This document shows, piece after piece, positions 43,347 through 50,267 of a stretch of DNA of 64,000 nucleotides; positions within the stretch are counted from its first letter, which is position 1; every line of letters begins with the position of its first letter. Both the position numbers and the translations under genes were made by a program. The notes below the pieces were generated by a model. That model was given only the letters and a program-made list of their open reading frames with translations, was not told the origin of the DNA and did not search any database. The stretch spans positions 124,001 to 188,000 of the forward strand of contig NZ_BSKJ01000007.1 of assembly GCF_030159595.1 (NCBI RefSeq), read 5' to 3'. Source of the DNA: Pseudomonas putida (lineage in GTDB: Bacteria; Pseudomonadota; Gammaproteobacteria; Pseudomonadales; Pseudomonadaceae).

Positions 43347-43628
43347 GCCTCTCAGCGCCACAACACGTTCGCAGGCGCCGGTGCCCGTTACACCGGCCAC
43401 AAACCGGGTAACTCGGCCAACACGTTCGATGTACCGGCCTTTGCCGTGTACGACGCTACCGTCAGCTACGACCTGGGCAAGCTCGACCCAGGCCTGCGCG
43501 GCCTGCAGGCCAGTGTGAATGTGCAGAACATCTTCGACCGCGAATATGTATCGGACTGCAACTACGCGTTCGGCTGCTATTACGGGCAGGAGCGGGTGGC
43601 GTCGGTGGAGATGACCTACGACTGGTGA
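43347..43628 (+). pseudogene. C-terminal remnant of a TonB-dependent receptor
   Basis: An open frame from just after a TAA (43344-43346) to TGA 43628 reads GAGARYTGHKPGNSANTFDV, then YDATVSYDLGKLDPGLRGLQ, NVQNIFDREYVSDCNYAFGCYYG and a terminal VASVEMTYDW. This is the last four or so barrel strands of a FhuA/FoxA-type receptor, including the C-terminal Cys pair and aromatic end. The 5' part (about 700 residues: signal, plug, most of the barrel) is missing, replaced by the DJ-1 gene region. It cannot be functional. It resembles the C-terminus of the receptor at 38591-40981. Confidence 0.8.
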
Positions 43629-43687
43629 TCAAGCCCCCACGCCACGCGTTATACTCCGCGCCATTTTGCCAACGGCCGGAGTACGCT

Positions 43688-44182
43688 ATGCGCCAGGTTT
43701 TGCTTATCGTCGATGTCCAGTCCACCTTCAGCCCGCCCGAGTGGTTGGTCGATGGTTTGCGGCGGTTGTCAGCGAATATCCCTACCATTGCTTCGGTCGA
43801 GTTGCATGACGAGCGGGTCACACCGTTCGAGCGGCAACTCGGCTGGCACCCGGCGGCTGAGGATGAAAGCCTGATCGAAGCCGACCAAGTGTTCGTCAAG
43901 CATGGCTATGGGCAGAGTGCCGAGGCGATCGAGCACATCCGGCAACTGGGCGTGGAGCGGGTGCTGGTGTGCGGCCTGCAGACCGAAACCTGCGTGCTGG
44001 CCGCCGGCTTTGCCTTGTTCGATGCGGGGCTGATGCCCACCCTGGTGACGGACATGACGGTGGGCTCTTCGCTGGACCGGTCGGGCAAGCTGGGCATCGA
44101 GCTGTGGCAGCATCATTTCCGCCAGGTCACCACCTCGGTCGAGGTGCTGGCCGAACTGTCCAGGCAAGGGCAGCACATGTAA
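43688..44182 (+). CDS. Isochorismatase-like cysteine hydrolase
   Basis: 164 residues. Catalytic triad of the isochorismatase/nicotinamidase superfamily is visible: LLIVDVQ (Asp9), VFVKHGYG (Lys71) and GLQTETCVLA (Cys102). This is a short family member related to cysteine hydrolases that act on amides. GGAG 6 bases before the ATG. The substrate cannot be assigned. A TTATACT at about 43645-43655 could be its -10 box. Confidence 0.85.
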   Translation: MRQVLLIVDVQSTFSPPEWLVDGLRRLSANIPTIASVELHDERVTPFERQLGWHPAAEDESLIEADQVFVKHGYGQSAEAIEHIRQLGVERVLVCGLQTETCVLAAGFALFDAGLMPTLVTDMTVGSSLDRSGKLGIELWQHHFRQVTTSVEVLAELSRQGQHM

Positions 44183-44252
44183 TCACTTTGCCATCAGGCG
44201 GCGCCAATGCGTATCATTGTCGATTGTAAACCGCTGATCGAGAAGGATCTCC

Positions 44253-46103
44253 ATGCTGAAAATGCGTCGCCTGGCAGTTGTTCTGCTGCCTGCAACAATG
44301 ACCTGGTGTGGCCTTGCCCACGCCTTCACCGACGGCACCGACCAGTCCGTCACCCTGGAAAAGATCGCGCAGACGTTCGTGGTGCAGAAGGACGGCAGCT
44401 TCAGTCTGGATGTCGACAGCGTCTTGCTGATCAACGAAGAACGCGCCATCAAGACCAATGCCGAGCAGCCGCTAAGCTACAACCGTTCGCTGGAAACGCT
44501 GGAGGTGCTGGAGGCCTACACGCAAAAGCCCGACGGCCGCAAAGTGCAAGTCGATGCCGCACACATCAAGGAGCAGCAGGAGCTGGCATCTGCCCAGGCG
44601 CCGATGTTCCAGGATTCGCTGAGCAAGGTGGTCATATTCCCGGAGGTGGCGGTGGGCGACCGGCTGGTGTTGCGTTATCAGCGCAACCGCTCCACACCCC
44701 TGTTCCCGGGGCAGTTCGAAGACATCACCGTGCCGAGATTCCACCCGGTTGGGCAGTTCGCGCTGACCTACGACTTGCCCCAGGGCATGCCGTTGCAGGC
44801 CGATACACGCGGCTTCAAGGCGTCACAGCCAGCCACGCGTGATGGCCGCACGGTGTATCGCTGGGAGTATGTGCCGGCGGCGCGGGCACGGATCGAGGCC
44901 GGTGCGGTGTCGTATCTGGATTACGGCCATTACCTGGCGGTTTCGACCTTTTCCGGTTTCAAGGACTTCGCCCAGGCCTACCAGGCCAGGGCCACGGTCG
45001 AGGTCACCCCACCGATCAGCGAGCTGGCAAAGCGTCTGACTGCCGGTTTGCCCACTGCCCGGGAAAAGGCCCTGACCCTCAGTGACTGGGTGCGCCAGAA
45101 CATCCGTTATGTGGCGGTGTATGTGGGGGCTGGCGGGGTGGTGCCGCATGCTGCGCAAACCGTGCTGGACAACCGCTACGGTGACTGCAAGGACCATGTG
45201 GCGCTACTGGAAGCATTGTTGAGCGCGGCGGGAATCAAGAGCACGCCGGCGATGGTGAACCAGGGCAATGCCTACATGTTCCCCAAAGTGCCGACCTTGG
45301 GCGTACTGAACCATGTGATCACCTATGTGCCAAGCCTGGACTTGTACCTGGACTCGACCGACCCGTCGATAGCGGCGGGTTACCTGCCGCTGACCGTGCT
45401 GAACAAGCGGGTGCTGCTGACGGCCACTGGCGAGTTTGGCAAAACCCCGGCCATGCAGCTGAACCAGGTATCCAGTGACTTGCTGTTCAAGGTCAAACCC
45501 GATGGCGCCGCCGACTTCACCCACGTTTCGACGGTGAAGGGCTGGGCCAGCGAGATGAGCCGCTTTGGCTTGAAACAGATGAAGCCGACAGACCGCGACA
45601 TGCTGGTGGAAAGAGTGCTGGCCGCATACGGCCAGCGTGGCAGTGGTTCGTTCAAGGTCGCACCGCCTGCAGCCAACGGCGACTTTGTCAGCACCGTGGA
45701 CGGGCGCACCGAAAACCTGGTCAACCTGCCAGGGCCGGTGGGCGTGGCGACCCTGACCAGCCTGGCGGGCGGTATCTCGCAGAGCGTGTACAGTTTCACG
45801 CTGGAGAAGGAACGCAGCCAGCGCTTCGTGTGCATTTCCAACGATGTGGTGGAAACCTCGCGCTTCGAGTTCCCGGCCCAGGTCAACGTGCTGGCGATCC
45901 CCAAGCCTGTGAAGTTGCAGGATGGCAATGTCGACTACAGCGCACGCTACACCCAGGATGGCAATGCGGTGGTGGTGGAGCGGCGTTTCAAGTTCAGCCG
46001 ACCGGACGTGGTGTGTACGCCTGAGGACTTCACGGCCATGAAACCGGCGCTGGAGGCGATGATCCGCGACCTGCAGAGCCAGATCATCGTGCAGGCGGGG
46101 TAG
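44253..46103 (+). CDS. DUF3857 / transglutaminase-like secreted protein
   Basis: 616 residues. A signal peptide (LAVVLLPATMTWCGLAHA) precedes a DUF3857 beta domain (about 30-210) and then a transglutaminase core (about 270-370). The core triad is Cys312 in NRYGDCKDH, His353 in LNHVITY and Asp366 in YLDSTDPS. A C-terminal beta-rich region follows. The architecture is typical of periplasmic proteins of unknown substrate; the triad is intact, so peptidase or cross-linking activity is possible. AAGGATCT precedes the ATG. Confidence 0.88.
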   Translation: MLKMRRLAVVLLPATMTWCGLAHAFTDGTDQSVTLEKIAQTFVVQKDGSFSLDVDSVLLINEERAIKTNAEQPLSYNRSLETLEVLEAYTQKPDGRKVQVDAAHIKEQQELASAQAPMFQDSLSKVVIFPEVAVGDRLVLRYQRNRSTPLFPGQFEDITVPRFHPVGQFALTYDLPQGMPLQADTRGFKASQPATRDGRTVYRWEYVPAARARIEAGAVSYLDYGHYLAVSTFSGFKDFAQAYQARATVEVTPPISELAKRLTAGLPTAREKALTLSDWVRQNIRYVAVYVGAGGVVPHAAQTVLDNRYGDCKDHVALLEALLSAAGIKSTPAMVNQGNAYMFPKVPTLGVLNHVITYVPSLDLYLDSTDPSIAAGYLPLTVLNKRVLLTATGEFGKTPAMQLNQVSSDLLFKVKPDGAADFTHVSTVKGWASEMSRFGLKQMKPTDRDMLVERVLAAYGQRGSGSFKVAPPAANGDFVSTVDGRTENLVNLPGPVGVATLTSLAGGISQSVYSFTLEKERSQRFVCISNDVVETSRFEFPAQVNVLAIPKPVKLQDGNVDYSARYTQDGNAVVVERRFKFSRPDVVCTPEDFTAMKPALEAMIRDLQSQIIVQAG

Positions 46104-46118
46104 GCCATTTGAGCAACT

Positions 46119-46137
46119 GGGGCCGCAGAGCGGCCCC
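46119..46137. terminator. Bidirectional hairpin between convergent genes
   Basis: GGGGCCGC-AGA-GCGGCCCC, an 8-bp perfect stem, between the stop codons of the transglutaminase-like gene and the minus-strand receptor gene. Confidence 0.6.
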
Positions 46138-46154
46138 GAAGTCGATCCTGTGTA

Positions 46155-48605
46155 CTAGAAATCCCAGCGGGTGGTGACCATCAGATTGCGTGGTTCGCCA
46201 TAGTATGTGGTATCGAAGTTGCCCAGCCCGGTCAGGTAGACCTTGTCGAACACATTGTTGGCATTGACGGTGAAGCTCAAGTGCTCGCTGTACTGGTAGC
46301 GGGCCATCAGGTCCACCAGGGTGTAGCCACCTTGCTTGATGCGGGTGTAGTCATTGGCGACCGGGCTGTAGATGTTGCCGTAGAAGCCGCTTTGCCACCT
46401 CAACCCACCGCCCACGGTCACCTGGTCGAAAGCGCCAGGCAGGCGGTAGGTATTGAACAACCGCACCACATGCTCAGGCTTGGTGGTTGCCAGCGGGAAG
46501 CCGAAAATCCGCTGGTCGTCAGCGTCGCGGGTACGGGCGTAGGTGTAGCCGGCCGTGACGTTCCAGCCAGGGGTCAGCTCGCCCGCCAGTTCCAGTTCGA
46601 CGCCCTTGGTGGTGGCGCCGTCGATGGCTTTGTAAATGCCTTCATTGGTGTCTCGGTCGGTGCCGATGTTGGAGGCGACGTTGTCTTGCTCGATGCGGAA
46701 GAACGCCAGGGTGCCGTTCAGCCGACCATCGAACCAGGCGGCCTTGAAGCCTGCTTCATAGCCATCGCCTTCAACCGGTGCCAGGGTGGCGCCGTTGATG
46801 TCCTTGTACACCTGCGGCTGGTAGATCGACGTATAGCTGGCATAGACCGAGTAGGTGTCGTCCAGGTCGTAGACCACGCCCGCATAGGGGGTGACCACAC
46901 CGTGCTCCTTGTAGCTGGCGTGGGTGTCCTTCAGCGAAGACGTTGGGTAATAGTCTTCATCATCGTTGTACTTGAAGGTGCTGACCCGGGTGCCGACGAT
47001 GAGCGACAGTTTGTCGGTCGGCTTCAGGCGGGTGGCCACATAGGCGCCGTTCTGGCTTTGCGTGGTGGTGTAGTCGCCGTTTTTCGGGAAGTTCTGTTCC
47101 GCCAGATTGCCGTTCCAGTCGAAGATGGAGCCCGGCACCAGGGCGAACGCGCTGCCGTCGTAGGTATCGCCGGTCTGCTTCGAATGCGAGGTCATGAAGC
47201 CTGCCACCAGGTCGTGCTCGCGCCCGAACAGGGTGAACGGGCCGGATACATTCACGTCGGCGGTGTTTTGCACACGGTGGCCTTCCCAGCGCCCCCAGTA
47301 CAGGAACATGCCCTCGCCGGTAACCGGGTCCGGGTTGCCGCCGCTGGCAGACGCCAGGCGCGTGTCATGATCGCTGATCATGTGGTTCAGGCTGAGCTTG
47401 ACCTTCCAGTCGTTGGCCAGGGCCTGCTCCAGCGAAGTGAAATAGGTGGTCGACTGGAAGTCGCGGCGGCTCCAGTCGGCTGCCGGGTTGTGCGAGCGCG
47501 AAAAGTCGGTACGGCTGCCGTCGGAAAAGTACGTCGGGTTACCGGTCCAGGACGATCCGCGCGGGGTAGTGGCCTGGTTGTCGATGCCGAACGTCAGCAG
47601 GGTGTCGGGCGTGAGGTCGGCTTCGACAATGCCGTAGTAAACGTCTTTTTTCTGCTTGTAGTGATCCAGGTACGACTTGCGGTCCTGGTAGGCACCCACC
47701 AGGCGGCCACGCACACTGCCACTGTCGTTGAGCGAACCGGAAATGTCACCTTCGGTGCGGTAATTGTCCCAGGACCCGGCGCTGGCGGTGATCGAAGCCT
47801 TGAAGTCGTGAGTGGGCTTCTTGCGCACCAGGTTGACCGTCGCCGATGGGTCGCCCGAGCCGGTCATCAGCCCGGTCGCCCCTTTGATGACTTCGATGCG
47901 GTCGTAGGCGGCCATGTCGACGTGCGTCACGCCCTCGTCGTAGACCCCGTCATAGATGGTGTTGATGCCATCGTATTGGTAGTTGGTAATGGCAAAACCT
48001 CGCGCGGAATACTCCATGCGTTCGCTGTCGTAAGCCTGGACTGAAACCCCGGGCGTGTTGCGCAGTACGTCGCCGATGTCCTGCGAACCGTGGTCGTCGA
48101 TTACCTGGCGGGTGATGATGCTGACCGACTGCGGTGTTTCACGCAGGGTCAGTGGCAACTTGGTTGCAGTGGTGGAACCGCCGGTGGTGTAGGCACCGGT
48201 ACCCTCGGTGACGTAACCCAGCCCCAGGGCATCGACGCGGCTGGGGGCCAATTCCACCGCATCACCTCCGTGGGTGCTCAACAGCAGCGAATAGCGCCCG
48301 TCACTTTCCTGTGTGGCCTGCAGCCCGGTGCCACGCAGCAGAATCTGCAAGGCCTGGCCGACGTCATAGCGCCCGTCAAGCGCAGGCGAACGTTTACCGC
48401 GCGTCAACTGGGTGTCGAACGAGAGCACGATGCCAGACTCTGCGGCGAACTGAGTCAGCACTTCGCCCAGGTCGCCCTGTGGCAGGTGGTAATCATGGGC
48501 TTGGCTGGCGCAGGCAGCGCCAGGCCCACCGAGCAGGGCGGCCAGCATCAGGCAGGTGCGCAGGCCTGGCGCAGTGAAAGGCCTGGGGTTGAGGCGGCGG
48601 GTCAT
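46155..48605 (-). CDS. TonB-dependent siderophore receptor with signalling domain (FpvA type)
   Basis: 816 residues. A signal peptide (LRTCLMLAALLGGPGAACA) is followed by an STN domain (YHLPQGDLGEVLTQFAAESGIVLSFD, about 35-110). The plug has LRETPQSVSIITRQVIDDHG, GDVLRNTPGVSVQAYDSERMEY, RIEVIKGATGLMTGSGDPSATVNLVRKKP. The barrel ends NLMVTTRWDF, nearly identical at the C-terminus to the receptor at 14626-17031. Third gene of the third iron-signalling triplet. ATG 48605 gives a clean signal peptide; an in-frame ATG at 48665 is possible. Confidence 0.92.
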   Translation of the reverse strand: MTRRLNPRPFTAPGLRTCLMLAALLGGPGAACASQAHDYHLPQGDLGEVLTQFAAESGIVLSFDTQLTRGKRSPALDGRYDVGQALQILLRGTGLQATQESDGRYSLLLSTHGGDAVELAPSRVDALGLGYVTEGTGAYTTGGSTTATKLPLTLRETPQSVSIITRQVIDDHGSQDIGDVLRNTPGVSVQAYDSERMEYSARGFAITNYQYDGINTIYDGVYDEGVTHVDMAAYDRIEVIKGATGLMTGSGDPSATVNLVRKKPTHDFKASITASAGSWDNYRTEGDISGSLNDSGSVRGRLVGAYQDRKSYLDHYKQKKDVYYGIVEADLTPDTLLTFGIDNQATTPRGSSWTGNPTYFSDGSRTDFSRSHNPAADWSRRDFQSTTYFTSLEQALANDWKVKLSLNHMISDHDTRLASASGGNPDPVTGEGMFLYWGRWEGHRVQNTADVNVSGPFTLFGREHDLVAGFMTSHSKQTGDTYDGSAFALVPGSIFDWNGNLAEQNFPKNGDYTTTQSQNGAYVATRLKPTDKLSLIVGTRVSTFKYNDDEDYYPTSSLKDTHASYKEHGVVTPYAGVVYDLDDTYSVYASYTSIYQPQVYKDINGATLAPVEGDGYEAGFKAAWFDGRLNGTLAFFRIEQDNVASNIGTDRDTNEGIYKAIDGATTKGVELELAGELTPGWNVTAGYTYARTRDADDQRIFGFPLATTKPEHVVRLFNTYRLPGAFDQVTVGGGLRWQSGFYGNIYSPVANDYTRIKQGGYTLVDLMARYQYSEHLSFTVNANNVFDKVYLTGLGNFDTTYYGEPRNLMVTTRWDF

Positions 48606-48689
48606 CTTCGCGTTTCTCTTGTAGGTAAGCGTCGGGTTACCTATGAGTCGGATAAGCCGCAGCAAAGTGATCAGGCAGCCGGCTTTTTT

Positions 48690-49643
48690 TTACGCCGCAG
48701 TGAGGGTTATCCAGAAACGGGTGCGGGCCTGTACCTGCACCGGCAGGGAGGTGCTCAGGGCACGGAGGATCTGGTCGGTGTCATCGAGCCTGTAGGTGCC
48801 GCTGATGCGCAACCCTGCCACCGAGGGTGCGCAGCGCAGCCAGCCCGACCGGTAGCGCGACAGGTTGTTGATGAACGCGTCGAGGCGCTGGTCATTGGCA
48901 ATCAGCAAGCCACGGCCCCAGGCATCGGCTGCGTGCGCGACCGCTTCCACTGGGGAGAAGCCCTGCTCGTTGAACCGGCAGCGCTGTCCGCTGTTTACCT
49001 GCAGGGTCTGGCCTGAAGCCAATGTCACCCGTGCCTGCTGGCCAAATACCTCAAGGCTGCTGTCGTCATCGAACAGCCGCACGGCAAAACGGCTTTCGCC
49101 CGCCTCGATGGTGCCGTTACGCGTAACGACCCTGCAGGTCTGGCGTACCGGCACCGTCACCATCAATTCACCTTGGCGCAGGCGCAGCCACGGCACATCG
49201 CGCAGGTCATCCAGATCCACGGCAGACGCGGTATTGAGTACCACGGCAGTGCCGTTTTTCAGCATCAGCGAACGTTGTTCGCCCACGCCGGTATGTACGT
49301 CTGCCAGTAAGGGAGACTGCTTGATTTCTTGGTAGCCACCCAGGCCCAGGGCGCTGCCGCCCAGCAGCAGCAAGCCAGCTTTGACCACCTGCCGACGGCT
49401 GGCGTGCCGACCATGCGCTGCCAGCGCCAGCACGCGTGCCGACGCAGGGCTTTCGCTTGCTGCCATGCGTGTTTGCAGGCGCTCGGCCTGCTGCCAGGCC
49501 CAGGCATTGATGGGGGTCGCATTCAGCCAAAGCTGCCAGGCCGAGTAATCACTGGCCTGCACTTCACCGCTGTTGAGCTGGCTGAACCAGTGCGCGGCCT
49601 GGCGCAACGAAGCCCGTTGCTCAGCATTCAGGTTCATGCTCAC
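48690..49643 (-). CDS. FecR-family anti-sigma / sigma regulator
   Basis: 317 residues. DUF4880 N-terminus (SLRQAAHWFSQLNSGEVQASDYSAWQLWL region), membrane segment with a Tat-like context (ASRRQVVKAGLLLLGGSALGLGGY), then the FecR domain (RSLMLKNGTAVVLNTASAVDL, CRVVTRNGTIEAGESRFAVRL). A GTG at 49643 overlaps the sigma stop as GTGA; ATG 49637 is the alternative. It sits 84 bases ahead of its receptor gene. Confidence 0.88.
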   Translation of the reverse strand: MSMNLNAEQRASLRQAAHWFSQLNSGEVQASDYSAWQLWLNATPINAWAWQQAERLQTRMAASESPASARVLALAAHGRHASRRQVVKAGLLLLGGSALGLGGYQEIKQSPLLADVHTGVGEQRSLMLKNGTAVVLNTASAVDLDDLRDVPWLRLRQGELMVTVPVRQTCRVVTRNGTIEAGESRFAVRLFDDDSSLEVFGQQARVTLASGQTLQVNSGQRCRFNEQGFSPVEAVAHAADAWGRGLLIANDQRLDAFINNLSRYRSGWLRCAPSVAGLRISGTYRLDDTDQILRALSTSLPVQVQARTRFWITLTAA

Positions 49644-50170
49644 AGGCCTAGGCCAAGGCTGTAGATCATGCAGTGCTCGGCCGCTTTGGCAACGTAACGG
49701 CGCACACTGACTTCGGAAATACCCAGCTGGGTGGCGATTCGCTTGTAGGGCATGCCATCGATCTGCGACAGCAGAAAGGCCTCACGCACCTTGGGCCCGA
49801 GCGAGGCCAGCATGGCGTCGAGTTCGAACAAGGTTTGCAGGAGGGCCAGGCGTTGCTCAGGTGAGATGTCCAGCGCTTCGGGCTGTTCGGCCAGCACCTG
49901 CAGCCAGGCCCTTTCCAGGTGCACACGGCGCAGGTGGTCGATCATCAAGCGGCGAGCGATGGTGGCCAGGTAGCCTTTGGGTTCGCGCACGGCTTCGAGT
50001 TTTACGGCGGCGTCTGCGGCAGACATGACCCGCACGAACACATCCTGGACGAGGTCTGCCGCCAAGTGGCTGCAGTTGACCCGCGGCTTCAGCCAGTTGT
50101 GCAGCCATTTACTCTGGGCCCGGTATAGCTGGCTGACTTGAGAAGTGAAAGCTACGTCCGGGGTGCTCAT
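49640..50170 (-). CDS. FecI-type ECF sigma factor
   Basis: 176 residues. Region 2: VSQLYRAQSKWLHNWLKPRVNCSHLAADLVQDVFVRVM; region 4: LASLGPKVREAFLLSQIDGMPYKRIATQLGISEVSVRRYVAKA equivalent. ADLVQDVFVR is the FecI-type signature. Start at 50170 gives the family length; upstream in-frame ATG/GTG codons lie inside the Fur-like region and are unlikely. First gene of the third triplet. Confidence 0.9.
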   Translation of the reverse strand: MSTPDVAFTSQVSQLYRAQSKWLHNWLKPRVNCSHLAADLVQDVFVRVMSAADAAVKLEAVREPKGYLATIARRLMIDHLRRVHLERAWLQVLAEQPEALDISPEQRLALLQTLFELDAMLASLGPKVREAFLLSQIDGMPYKRIATQLGISEVSVRRYVAKAAEHCMIYSLGLGL

Positions 50171-50191
50171 CCATGCCGCCTGAAAAGAGTT

Positions 50192-50210
50192 GCAAATGTT
50201 AATGGTTCGC
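50192..50210 (-). promoter_or_regulatory. Fur-box-like site before the third sigma factor
   Basis: GCAAATGTTAATGGTTCGC matches 12 of 19 positions of the Fur consensus and is followed by further AT-rich half-site-like sequence (CATTTTATGC). It lies 21 bases upstream of the sigma factor start. Confidence 0.4.
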
Positions 50211-50267
50211 ATTTTATGCAAAGTATTTCAGGGTTTGCAATCACTGCGCCTGTGCCGGCAAGTCTGC

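Noticed and set aside
46281..48044. 587-codon open frame antisense to the third receptor
   Set aside because: Antisense mirror of receptor codons; no start site context or motifs.
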